Shown here in pieces: positions 21,345-32,733 of a stretch of DNA of 64,000 nucleotides. The stretch's first letter is position 1. Each line of letters opens with the position of its first letter. Source of the DNA: Chiua virens (taxonomy: Eukaryota > Basidiomycota > Agaricomycetes > Boletales > Boletaceae); NCBI GenBank assembly GCA_019787685.1, contig JAHNUO010000010.1, forward strand, positions 992,001 through 1,056,000, written 5' to 3'. The translations under genes and the position numbers were made by a program. Below the pieces are notes generated by a model. It was not told the origin of the DNA. It saw nothing but the letters and a program-made list of their open reading frames with translations, and did no database searches.

Positions 21345-23501
21345 TCAGTCCAAGACCACCACCGCATACTTATCGTCCTTCGTAAAAGCAGAGAGTGTGT
21401 TGGAAACCACTGAACCAATCTTGTGAAACGTATTTGGCCCAGTTTTGTTTGCTATCACCCAGCGCTTGGCACCTTGTGAATCTGCTGTTACATCCAAGAT
21501 CCAGCATTGCTTCGAGTCCACAGCCTTCTGTTTGTATATCCAGCCTAGGAAAACGTACGTGCCATCGGCCCCAGAGTAACTCGGCGCGGGTTGTGCTGCG
21601 AAGACTGCTCTGTGCCATCCAGCTATGCCCCCAGCACGAAACAACCTGTCTCTGAAGTTCTTGTGTTCCACTATCTTGAAGCATTCAGCGAGCGACGGCG
21701 CATGAAGGGCCTTGTCTAGTTCCGTTTGATCGTCCTCCATACTCTCTTGTAGTACCCCGGCGAGAGCGGCCTCGAGCATCTGCAAAATTGGCCGGGCATC
21801 GAATCCCTGTGCAACCAATGCCCAAGCACACGAAATCATTTTATTCACCTCCCCAGTTCCATCGCCGATTTCCACGCTGACCGCATTGACGCGTCCCACC
21901 ACCCTCACAGTTAACTGTACTCCAGCTCTCGTCACCGCCACCTTTCTCCGGTTGTGTTGATTACATATATCATGGACTTCGTTCGAAGACAGGGGATTGG
22001 GTGTCATCCGGGGGATCCAATTCGTGCCTCTTGGTGCGTCGCCAACCATGCTATCGTGAAGCAGTGGCCATACCCTCCTTTCTTCCATGGCTTTGACCAG
22101 GGTTCGCTCCCACAACTGTTCAAGTTGTGCGCACTGCTGGATACGTGTAGAATGGTGATCGGATAGTGCGCCGGATGGTGTACCGTCGGCTGACTCGAAG
22201 ATGTTTTTGGTAGCGAGAAAGTCGGTGTCTGCTTCGCGTAGTGGTACCCGATCATCCTCTTTGAGCAGACCGTAGATCCCGAGTATTCGATCGACGGGGA
22301 ATGTGCATTGCCTCTTATCAGTGATGGCCACAGCGGGGAGGAAGTCAATGTACCCCTCCCTTTCGAGAATGGCCTTCGTCCTCCAACTACTTATGAGATT
22401 TCCCCAAGGTTTACCCTCGAAACCGAAACCACCCAGGTCGATAAATTCGTAAATATTCCCACCTTCGGGCTTCTGCAGAATGCCGCTTTTCGTGATTGTA
22501 TAATACCAAGAGAGGCAGCGTTCCAATCTGTCGAAGCAAAGTTCTTGACCATCCAAGAGAATGTGCCTCTTTGGAAGTAGTTGCTCCTGATACGTCCAAA
22601 CTCTCCAGAACCAGGAATCGTCGGCCACCTTTTCTACCATAGCAATGCCATCCCAGATCGCTCTTGCATTATCCTTGACTGAGGCGTCTGAATCTACGAA
22701 GCTCGACAAGATCTCCATGACGCATGTATATGCGAAGGAGAATATCTTGTAGTAATGAGGCACTACGAGACAGGCCGTTGCTTTCGGATAGTACTCGTTC
22801 ATCCTCCGGATTTCTCTCCCCTTTTCGATTGCCGCCTCGGGAGTCCCAGATTGGTTCATGCATAGGATGTCTAGCCAGATCCACTTAACCTGTTGCTTCT
22901 TGCAGAAATCCTGAATAGCGATCCATTTCTTCTTGTCAGAGATGGGTACCGGCCAAGGGACGGTGGGTATTTCCATGTATTCCCTGATCGTTCCCCAAAC
23001 TTGCGACACTACGACGTAGGGAGGAACGGTGCCCATCGTTTCCTCGAGATAGGCTTGTCGATCTTTCAAGATCATGTTTTCGCAATCGTACAACCGCAGA
23101 GGGCCGCTCGAGCTAGATATATGATTAGGGCCATCAGGTCTAGGAAGGTTTCCGCATCGATCTCAAAATTCCCACCTTTCCGTGTCCAATTTCTCAATCT
23201 GTACTCTCCCCCCGACCCTCGGGTCTTCTACCTCGGCTTCGCTGACTGTGTCCACCCCTGTTACCCATGTCACATCTAATGGGTGCTCGAGATTGGACCA
23301 GATTTCGAGAGTGTGAGTCCGCTCTCCAGCTTGGTCCTCCCACAAGAACGTGTTTTTATTGACAACCTCATCCCTGGGAGTGAGGGTCCGGCCATCACGA
23401 AAGCTGTACGGGGCGAGGATTCCTTGTTGCAAAGATGGAGAGGCTTGGGATGCTGTCTGGTCATGAGAGGAGGGAGTCTGGTGTTGACCGTGAGCTTGCA
23501 T
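21345..23501 (-). CDS. HET-domain protein B, tandem paralogue of A
   Basis: Two exons (23176-23501 and 21345-23112) encode 697 residues. It is closely similar to protein A from the N-terminal MQAHGQ and NKNTFLWED through the HET motifs YVVVSQVWG, WIWLDILCMNQS, EIRRMNEYYPKATACLVVP and WFWRVWTYQEQLLP, to the shared C terminus ending YAVVVLD. The variable spots are the N-terminal 60 residues and a loop near the middle (DHHSTRIQQCAQLEQLWE region). The intron position is the same as in A. Intact, and likely a recent duplicate under divergence. Confidence 0.85.
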
Positions 23502-24036
23502 TAGTATTCGAGGAAGGGGGCAACAATAAAGGGAAATGAAGGAGAGCGACGTCTCAAGCTCACACGTCAGTGTGCACTACTAACTAATTTTGGCTGCTGA
23601 TTGATGACATCGATGATCGAGGAGAACTTCCTAGGGTTGCGGCCCGGTTGCCTCCCGCGAGGTCTCAAACTCAGGGAGTGATGGGGCCCCAGAACTCGTA
23701 GTTGGAAACATGCATTATTTAAAGGGCATTCAGGGTATATAGAAACGGAGGGTCGTCTCTGTACACATAAGGTCGAAGTGTTGAAGGATGGGCGCAATAA
23801 TTGGGCGCGCGGAGCCTCAAACGCTGGAGAGATTGTTGAATATTATCATTTGACCTCATCACTGCAGCTAAGTATGTACTGTCCTCGTAGCTTCGTTCAC
23901 ATGTTCATGTCGACAGTTACCGGCTTTACTAGTAAATTACTACTGCATGATGCCGCTGTGGTACGTATATACGGTTATCATATACGGTTATCAATTTCTT
24001 TCGATTCCATTTTGCCCAGATCGCTCAGCCATTACT

Positions 24037-26129
24037 TCAGATCTCCTGAATCACTTTTTCCAAAACCCATGCTTGTGCGCTCGGTTGAAGTAACACCACG
24101 GGCACCTTGATTTGTCCAGATGCAACGTTTGCACTCTCGCCCTTCCATCGACGATATTCTGAAAATGTGCCTGCCTTGACAATGCGGATCGTCGGAAGGC
24201 CCATTTGTCCGGTTTGATGAGCCCGCCGATGTTCCACGTTAGTGGCAACGAGTGCCTCAAACAGGCGTTGTGGTGCTTGTTGGGTATCAGACCCTGTATA
24301 CGATCCAGTAATTAGATTTGGTAGAAGCAAATCGTCAATGCAAATGACAACTGGGAAGTCGTAGCAGCGTACCGAGAGGTTGTGCGAGCTCGACAAAAAA
24401 GCCCACTGAAGGTGGCAACGCCCGATCATCGATCACGGTCGTGAATTCAGCAACGGGAACCATGCTGTCCGTGCTCAGCACTTTGACGGTTGTTATGAGT
24501 TGAACATCTGTAATTTGCGTGTGCGGAAAACGCAACGTCAGCCTATTCCAGAAGTCGTCAGAATTATGCCGCGAAAGCAGTGACAAACGGACCCTCTCCT
24601 CCCAGAGTACTTGAACACCGGTGCATTACTCTCGTTGTCGAACCCAATGATGTCGACGACATCTCCAAGTCGATATCGCCACAATCCATCTCTTGTCGTC
24701 ACGATCAGTTCGTATTGCTTCCCTGCTTCCACCTCCCACTGAACCAGGGTTGCAATTGAGTATTTCAGACCGGATAGCAAAAGGACAGACACGAACTGCT
24801 TGGCGGAGGTTTTCATGAGTCTCCTCTTGCGTGACATCCAAAAATTCGATGGTTTCATCATACCAAAGAACGAATTCATCAAGCTTGTTGGTATGCGGAA
24901 GACCGAGCAAGCACTCTGTTGCACCATAGCCAGGCGTGCGGATACTGACAGATGAGCCCACGATGGACCTCAACTGGATGAAATGTGTCATCATAAGACA
25001 CATGAGGGCACGTCATCTCACACCTTTGGGACCACCGTCGAAAACGTGCCACTACATATAGTCGTCAACAAGTTTGCGTTTGGCCAAACACTGGTGAACC
25101 ATCCTTCGCGGGAGAATGGAGGGCCGATGCCAAGCAGCTCTGCTGCACGCTCGGGATCAGCAACAAGGTGTGTCTGCGTATAACCTTTCAGATACGATAC
25201 TCATATTGGCCGACCACCGACTCGCCTGTAAATGCGCTCGAACGTGAGCGATGCCTTGTAGATCCGGAACGGTGCCATCCCTAATGCAGGATACGAGCAA
25301 GTCCCAATGTTCATCGATCCGACGGATAAGATCAATGAATAGCGTCCCGTACGGTGCAAAAAACTGCTCAAGGTCTCGACGTGCGAGGAAAAAGAGGCCA
25401 TGAATGGTTAGGAAGGAAGGGATATATCCGATGACGGTCGCCGCCCACGGTACCGCATAGCCTGGCACTGTAACGTAGAAGACATGAGCGTGCGTTACCA
25501 AAGGCCACTAAATAAGACGTACCAGGGAGAGACAATCGACTGGCATCATCAATATACCATTCAAGGTTCCTACGTACTGCGCCGCCAGTCATGATGCAGA
25601 CCGGAATTCGATAGACTACTTCACCCGGCGCACATTCAATCTCCTTGACATCCCTGTAATCTGTGCATAACAATCCAGCAAGTGGTGTGTTACGTTTCGG
25701 ATCAAAGAAATGACGGCCGAAGTTAGCTTCTTCGAAGTTATTGTACTTCGGCAAGATCTTGGGACGTATTCCAGACGTCGAGCTCGAAACGCTGAGTAGA
25801 TCTGGCAGCCCGAGAGAAAATAAGTTCTGGACCTCCTCTTTCTTGCACGGTCGCGCCTCGAACCTATCTATGAACGGCTTGTATGCATCATAGTTTGAAA
25901 ATGGGACATGTAGCCGGAAATCCGTTAAAAGTGTGGCATCGTCACCGCCGTGCGCTGAGACGGCATCACGAAACGCGGCAAGCAAATCGACTTGGGACAC
26001 ATATTGGGTATTAAAGTTGGTTTGAATGATACCGAGCAATGTGAGATTCAACTGCCTTTGTAGAGCAGCTGCCTGCTGAATCGTCAAAGACGGGATAACA
26101 CTCCGCGTGAGCGTGTCGATTGCTACCAT
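24037..26129 (-). CDS. GH3-family adenylate-forming protein copy 2, intact
   Basis: Full-length fungal GH3-family protein starting MVAIDTLTRSV at 26129 and ending VLEKVIQEI. Family blocks: SSSTSGIRPKILPKY, PVCIMTGGAVRR, PGYAVPWAATVIGY, LARRDLEQFF, ADPERAAELLGIGPPFSREGW, KLDEFVLWYDETIEFLD, WEVEAGKQYELIVTTRDGLWRYRLGDVVDIIG, FPHTQITDVQ, GLPTIRIVKAGTFSEY and ANVASGQIKVP. The plant enzymes conjugate amino acids to indole-acetate, jasmonate or benzoates; the fungal substrate is unknown. It has several short introns. One (25176-25225) begins GCGAGT, making it GC-AG. The frame change near 24600 is an intron with a CTGAC branch point and TAG acceptor, not a lesion. It is the likely functional copy, since copy 1 is cut by a transposon and the third is a relic. 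Confidence 0.87.
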
Positions 26130-26795
26130 CTGTCCAAATCCACAAAAAAATTAGATTTCAAACTACATTGTGCTGAGTGCCCAGAGCAGGAGTCCAACCT
26201 TTGAGTAGATGATGATTCGAGTGAGAGTGTCGCTGTTACAAAGGACATTCGTGCTCGACGGGATGGCCGACTTTTAAAGCAACTTCGAACCGGGTCCGGA
26301 TCCATTCGGCGTGAGGTTGGTTGAGTCAGTCCATGGTGGGCAGTGTGCGTAGCATAATTACCTCTTTGTCGCGATTGCCCAATGACCTAAACCCTCAATC
26401 ACACGACATAGTTCTAGTAACAAAAAAAGAAATGTAAGCTCGCTAGTCGCGAAAGCTATCCATTCTTTTGCCACGTTAAAACCGATCAGTCAGGATCATG
26501 GTACCGCGTCGGAGAATCCTTACCGGCCGATGGATGAAAACGAAGTTTGATGAGGTGTCTTCGGGCTCATGTTGCCACCGGAACCATTCTAGCGAGAGCA
26601 AGTTACCAAGGGACGTCACGCCTCCCTTCAAGCTTGTTTTTCACTTTCAAAGTTATTCCTCAAAGCCTATATTTCCTGTGAATCAACGAACCACTCCACA
26701 CAATGTCAATCGACGCACTGGAAGCCGAATCATGCATGCATCAAGCTCTTACATAGATGGTGTGTAGTGTGTGACCAACTTGAAGATAGGTTCTC
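26130..26795. other. Upstream region of GH3 copy 2
   Basis: Probable promoter and leader of the GH3 gene. A small plus frame at 26498-26767 has no recognisable feature. No gene called. Confidence 0.4.
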
Positions 26796-26803
26796 ACCAG
26801 ACG

Positions 26804-26966
26804 CACCTATGATTCCCACACTCTCAGGCTAATCAACCGTTACGGTCACATGTGAGGTAACAGTTACTAAACCTGACATTTTTGCTTTGTGAGCACCGCG
26901 GTGCGCCCCGCGGTTCACTAGGGACTTGGTGGTTGATTAGTCCTGAGAGTGTGGGAATCATAGGTG
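26804..26966. mobile_element. 163-bp MITE with CACC...GGTG ends
   Basis: Terminal inverted repeats of about 38 bases: CACCTATGATTCCCACACTC on the left and its complement on the right, differing mainly by one inserted base. It is flanked by the exact 8-base duplication ACCAGACG at 26796-26803 and 26967-26974. The interior includes the palindromic patch CACCGCGGTGCG. It has no coding capacity. The end bases and duplication length are the same as for the element at 8127-14388, so both may be moved by the same transposase, although the TIR sequences inside the first four bases differ. Confidence 0.85.
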
Positions 26967-26974
26967 ACCAGACG

Positions 26975-28119
26975 AGCAAATCCAAAACAAATGCCCAAAC
27001 AAACTTGTGGCGTTGTTGATGCATCTCAAATTCTCAATTCCCGAGACGGGATCAATGAATTGGGAATCGAGGTCCGTGGTGTTTTCATGACATTTTATTG
27101 TGCTGATTTTATACTAGAAGTTGCCTCATTTATGTATATATGTGTATAGTATCATGACATCTGAACCATGTCATGCCTTTGAAAGTGAGTATTTTCGTCC
27201 ATGGCTGTTCGTCCGTGGATAACTGACTCTGTCGTCGCGCTGCTCGCGCATCAAGTTGCTAAAAGAACTCACTAGGACAAATAAGGGATGGTACTTACTA
27301 CAACCCAGTGCTAGCTTTATACAGTGCAAAATAAGATCCGTTACTTCCAGAATTCGGGATGGCCGGACATCATCCAAGTTGCCGCACCGTCAGTGCCTTC
27401 AATCACCGCAGCGGGTATTTTATAAGTAACAAGTATCATGAAGGGTTCCGACCCTTCGGAATCCGAGGATGCTGATGCGGACTATGTTTCTTAGACAGTA
27501 AGCTCCATTTCCAACCCCCCTCCTCACCGGTCGAAGTCGAGTTAATTGAGTACGAGGCATGTCGTCCGCCCTGGTTTCAGTGGGCCAATTCTATGGAGCG
27601 ATGTACTTTTGCGCTGTCACATTTCTCTGGAGTGTCATGCATGCAGATGTAAGCACCATTTTCCCTTGTTCATTCAAAACGTCTGTGGAGGCCCGAAATC
27701 AGACTGTGTCATTCACCCACAATCTAGTGGTCACTCGAATAAATGTTAACGAGAAATACTTGAGTCTACTGGATAAAAGGATTGTTCGTTTCTAATGGGT
27801 GAACTAATCTCTTTTGAAAACAGTATCCTCTACTCACGTACTGTTACTGTTCGCTTCAGCCTCCAAGCAGTCGAGCTCACTATGCTTGGTAATAAGTCTT
27901 TACTGTGATCGACGTCTCTATCATCTATGGATGCAGAAGACTCATAATCTTGTGACAGGACATTTCTATCTCCTGCCTCTCCAGTCACCGCCTGGAGTTA
28001 ACGTCCTGAGATTGCTATTACAATGACGATTTTACTGACTCAGTAGGCGAACTGCTGTTGAATACAGAAAGTGAGACGACGCCGATAATCACGTCTGGTC
28101 ACTCAGTCGAGCGTTTATT
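26975..28119. other. Region with possible 5' exons of a membrane-protein relic
   Basis: A plus frame from 27559 reads GQFYGAMYFCAVTFLWSVMHAD then meets a GTAAGC donor at 27649. It resembles the first transmembrane segment of DUF6534-type proteins, but I cannot join exons through to 28120. Nothing else is recognised. Confidence 0.3.
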
Positions 28120-28554
28120 CGGACCTCACAAACATTACATCGGCTCGTGGTGCTCGCTGTCGTGAGTTCCATCTGGACCGCTCCCTTCGCATTGCTTGGG
28201 ACCCTGTTTGTGCGTGCTTTCCCCACGACGTCGACTTTTGTTTATCTGCGAGCCAACCCTCAAAATCATAGGTGCATCTCTATTCATCGAATCTCACTTA
28301 CATCGTGTTTTCCGTCCCACTCTGCTAGACCTACTGCAACTACACTCCTTGCCAACTTGAATATCCGGAGGTTTGTCAGAGGCGGTTTTATACAAGACGT
28401 GGGCACGGAGGTGATGATGAGGGTCCCGCGTAGAGCGACAACACCAATTAAAAAAACCGCAGAGCCAGAGTTGATATTGAGTTCCAGTGTGAACCAGCCG
28501 GTAGGAGGTAGGCTTTCCCATCAAATTTCAGGCTGTCTGCATGTTGATGGTTGA
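28120..28554 (+). pseudogene. DUF6534-like membrane protein, C-terminal part
   Basis: The reading frame gives LHRLVVLAVVSSIWTAPFAL and AFPTTSTFVYLRANPQNH. After a GTGCAT...CTGCTAG intron (about 28271-28328) it continues in frame as PTATTLLANLNIRRFVRGG. The run ending LLANLNIR followed by a basic segment is the hallmark end of the fungal DUF6534 seven-helix family of unknown function. The upstream helices are not traceable as a clean gene, so this is a fragment or a poorly resolved gene. The family assignment rests on short motifs only. Confidence 0.4.
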
Positions 28555-29349
28555 TGTGTAGGGTGTCTGGAAGATGGCCGAGGTGTTGACTTTATCAGAT
28601 TCTCGCCGTGACGAAACGGACGTCCGTTTGGGATTGGTCAAGGGACCCATCTCGAAAACCTAATTCTTGCAGACGTTTCCTATCGAAGGAAAACGTATAT
28701 TTGAGATCCAACGCATTTCTTGACAAAAATGTTGGCAACTTTGAAGCTTGACGGACCGAGTGCTTGCTTCGAGCAGCACTACTAGAAGGCTTAGAATTCG
28801 GATTGGCCCTGGAAACGGAACCGGCGATCATGTATCACGGATGCCATGAGATACTATATATTCTCTAATTAATTTCCGGTGCCAGTGACTCCCCAAGGCG
28901 GCATTGTCTAGTGTCAGGCTAGCCTTAGACTCACGAAGGACTACGTACGGCTCCAGCTTTCCCCCGCGATGGTCCCCCTTTTATTCGTGTGGATCTGTTG
29001 ACTGGCGGACCCTACCGTTATATTTTCGTTGACATGGCGAGTGCAGTGCTTGTTCATGTTCCCGAAGAACAATGACAAGGGGATGTTTGGATGATGACAT
29101 CCAAGAAGTCCTCTCAGACAGTCGTGGGGTTAAGACGGAGCCGAGAAGCGTTCCGTACTATATAATCGGCCACGATTGCGCCTATCATGGTTCAAACGTC
29201 TACCGTGACCACCATGCTCTCACTTACTCAGACTCGCATCCTCCTACGTCGAGTCCTGTCACTTGTACGCAGCCAAAGCGAATGATGCACTAGCAGGTAG
29301 TGATCAGGCACCTCATCTTCTGTAAGTGTCCCCATACAATTACACAGTA
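28555..29349. other. Intergenic region, nothing recognised
   Basis: Only short frames without domain or splice support. It precedes the 3' end of panB. Confidence 0.4.
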
Positions 29350-30521
29350 TCAAAGTGCATGTAGCTCTACTTTCTTTCCAGTCTTATCGTCTGTCTCATC
29401 CGTACGAACTACACTTGACAGAAAGTCACCGGGTGGGGCATTCTCCGCGCCGTCGATCTCCCGGTGCGACGTAGCATCGGTTCTGCTGCTCGAGGGTCTC
29501 TGTTTCTCGAGGTCTGAGATCGCGTCGGCGTGCCGAACTTCTTGACGTTGGGCACGCAAGAAGGACTCCCACTCTGTGGAGTCTATGGCATATCCTTCTC
29601 TCTCAGGATTGGGGAAGGATCCGTCTTTCACCGCATGGACGTAAGCTGATACACCGCGCTCGACTTCCTTTCGAACGTCGGCGAAATGACGGACGAATCT
29701 GCGATAGATGGCATGAGCTACATTGCGAGGGCGTGGGTGCGAATACGTACTTTGCCTTGTGTCCATGCCAGGTACCAAGCATGTCGTCCCACACGAGCAC
29801 TTGGCCATTGGTTCCGGGACCAGCGCCGATGCCAATGGTCGGTATGTTGACCATATGGGTGATATACTCACCCAATCGACTGGGCATGGCTTCCAATACC
29901 ATGGAGAATGCCCCTGCTCTTTCGAGTGCCTGTGCTGCTTGCACGAGGGCCTCGGCGGATGCGGCGGTGCGTCCCTGCACACGGTAGCCGGAGAGAGAGG
30001 TCGATCGTTGTGGGAGGAGACCGATGTGAGCCATGACGGGTATGCCCATCTCGGTGAGCGCGGTCACGTGTGGGACGATTTCCTGACCGCCTTCGAGTTT
30101 GACAGCTTCGACATGGCCTTCTTGGACCAATCGCACGGCTGAGACTACTGCATCGCGCGGGCTGGATGCGTAGGTGCCGAAGGGCATGTCGGCGACGAGG
30201 AGAGGGGTAGTTGTTCCGCGTGCAACGGCGCGACAGTGATGCAGCATTTCATCGAGGGTAAGACGGGTGGTGGAGGGGTAGCCGAGGCAGACTTGGGCGA
30301 GAGAGTCGCCGACGAGGGATGATGTCGACGGGATGTGCTGAGCAAGCGCGGGCTGTGGGGAAATCGTAAGCGGTGAGGACGGAGATGGGTGTTTTGGATG
30401 CACGGAGTTCGACAAGACGTGCGATGGTGGTTTTCTTTTGGGCAGTGAGGACTGGTGGACGTACGCTCATGTAGCGACGAGCAGATGCATTGCGCAGGAC
30501 GGGCAAACGGATGGAAAGCAT
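29350..30521 (-). CDS. panB: Ketopantoate hydroxymethyltransferase (3-methyl-2-oxobutanoate hydroxymethyltransferase)
   Basis: First committed enzyme of pantothenate (vitamin B5) and CoA synthesis; it transfers a hydroxymethyl group from methylene-tetrahydrofolate to ketoisovalerate. Two exons (29751-30521 and 29350-29698). The N terminus [20 protein letters not shown] looks like a mitochondrial targeting sequence. Family motifs: [23 protein letters not shown] (metal-binding Asp), MPFGTY, VKLEGG (active Lys), [18 protein letters not shown] (catalytic Glu), [20 protein letters not shown] and [14 protein letters not shown]-terminal tail of about 70 polar residues is extra. Exon lengths sum to one base too many. 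The extra base is in GGG at 30316-30318, between DII and LVGDSL. With it, the gene would be dead; without it the product has 372 residues. A consensus error is likely for an essential biosynthetic gene. Confidence 0.88.
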
Positions 30522-30696
30522 GAGAGAATGTGTGTTAGATGTGTGCGAGCATGACTCGTTAAACTTGATCGTTCGACACCGAGGTGTCCTCCGGCTATTA
30601 CCGGCACTAATTGATTAGACGTGTCTCCACGTGATCTTTGGCTGTGAAAATAATCCCACGCACAGTCCGCATTGTCCTCATTGTTCTTCAATCATC
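30522..30696. promoter_or_regulatory. Shared divergent promoter of panB and the KEN-motif protein
   Basis: Only 175 bases separate the two start codons, which point away from each other. No clear TATA box is seen. Confidence 0.5.
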
Positions 30697-32370
30697 ATGC
30701 CACGACGACGAGCTCGAGCAGCGACACCCGCCATCGACGAGCGCGTCAGCGAGACTGACTTTGACGACGTCGAGAACGACAAGGAGAACGAACTCGACGA
30801 AAACGCGTTTTCGCACGCGGCGTTGGACTTTGCACCCGTACACCGTTCCTCCTCCGTGCTCGTACTCCGCACGCCTCTCACACACTCCCGCACCTCCCAC
30901 GAGACCCCTCTCCGTGATATTACCGACCAGTTCTTCCATCCGCCTTCTCCTTCCCCAGTTAAATCCAAACGCTCCGCTCCCTACTCCATCGAGCCACCCA
31001 GACGTCCGAAGAAACCAAAGTCCTTCGCATACCCTGCCGATCCCCCCAATTGGATATACTCCCGTTCCTCCTCTTCGCTACCTCCCAGCTCTCCTTTTCC
31101 AACCTCCACCGCCAATGCCCATTTCACTGATCGCTCTGCTGCTGCTGCCCCCACCACCACGGCCCGATACGAGTACAACCTCGGCTCGCCCTCCAAAGCC
31201 TCCGATTCGGACCCATTTGGGTTCGTTGCCGTCGAACGCGCGCTCAAAGCAAAGCGTACCACGCCTACTGAACCTCCACGCAAGTCTACCTTGCACGTCA
31301 GCTCCATCAAATCTCCTCCTCGAAGCACTGTTCTCCCTTCTGCCCCTTCCCATACCTATCTTTCTAGCTTTGCATCTTTTTCTCAGCCCGATGCGCCTGT
31401 CGCGACGAACAATGAAGATATCGAGGGACTGTACACGGATGAACCCGTTGCTGGGCCTTCACACGTCCCCGTACCAGTGGCACCCTTGTTGTTGATGAAT
31501 AGCGACCAGCCTCTTGCAGAGATAAATGCGACTCGTTCGCAGCCTACGTTCGCAGATCCTCTGCGCACACCGCGTAAGCGCAAGCGTCGCCCTTCGCCAA
31601 CACCGAATAAGGGTCTGGATTCGGATTCGGAAGGAACAGATGTTCCCTCTAGTCCATCACCTATCAAGATTTCGGTCAGCCTGAATAGTCATCGTGCACG
31701 CACTTCTCGACCAAGCCATTCTCCCGTACTCAAACTCACTCGCTCACAAACGAGGGCCGCGGGTGCGACCAACGCACCCACTGCTCATGCACCTCGGACA
31801 AAGCGCATCAAGACATCCTATCAAGATATCCCAACACCCTCATCCACGCCGCGGAGCCCAGCTTCTAGGCAGTCGACCGTACCCCCGACACCGATCCCAC
31901 CCAGACGAAGTAAACGTCAGGCAGCAGTGGGTGCGAGGGCAAAGCTCAGGGGGACAACGAGTGATATAGAGAATGAAGACGGAGACGGTCGGATGAAATT
32001 GAGATCGAGGAGCGCCAAGATGAATACGGAGGTTAAGACCACTAAGCCCACCACTCGGGCCAAGCACCCACCCTCTAAATCCAAGACTCCGACGAAGACC
32101 CAGAAGGCCACCACCGCGAAGCCGGCGCGCGGTCGGCCGAAGGGAAAGGCAAGCGCGAAAGATGCAAAGGGAAAGGGGAAAACGCGGCCTTTGAAGAGTG
32201 TGCTGGACTTGTCTGACGATACACGAGAGGTGTGTTCTGCCAATGGCGAGTTGTCTCAAGTACTGACTATCTTATTTTAGATATACGAGAAGGAGCGACG
32301 AGAACGTTTAGAGTATTTCAAACGCTTAGAAGGATACCAGATGCAAAAGGAGAACGTGTATGTTGTTTGA
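30697..32370 (+). CDS. Disordered, basic, Ser/Pro-rich protein with N-terminal KEN motif
   Basis: Two exons (30697-32229 and 32281-32370) encode 540 residues. The second Met of the long frame (MPRRRARAAT) is chosen because the first lies inside the short shared promoter. There is no folded domain. The N terminus is acidic and carries DKENE with a KEN triplet at 29-31, a common degron of the anaphase-promoting complex. The middle is rich in Ser, Pro and Thr-Pro sites with basic patches (PRKRKRR, PRRSKRQ). Near the C terminus is an AT-hook-like core ARGRPKGKA within a Lys-rich tract, then a short charged helix (YEKERRERLEYFKRLEGYQ). Together these suggest a cell-cycle-regulated chromatin protein. 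I cannot name it; securin, sororin or another mitotic regulator are only possibilities. Confidence 0.75.
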
Positions 32371-32733
32371 TCTTTTCGTCCGTCGAGAGCGAGCCTCTGT
32401 TACTTCTGGAAAGTCGCGGTGTCACATCTGTATGTATTTTCATCGAAATATATTAATATTACTGTAATAATATGATCTTCGAAATGCGTCATGGTCACGT
32501 GGTTGACGGACCCTTGAGTGTAATCAAAGTTCAAATACCTACGCCATGTGAGTCATTCTAAACGACTGAGGCTGTTTGTTCCGTTATCGTAAGAAATTAT
32601 CCGCAGTCATCAAGTCAACTAAGACGACGTGGCCTCGTCGCAACTTCTCCGGTTCTACATAAATTAACCGGATGGGTATATATTTTCCGACCCAAACCCG
32701 CTTGTACGTCTTGCATTTGCTCACTCCTCCGCC

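Noticed and set aside
24540..24660. Frameshift in GH3 copy 2
   Set aside because: The frame change is explained by an intron with donor GTCCGT, a CTGAC branch point and a TAG acceptor; the paralogue has an intron at the same place with different sequence.
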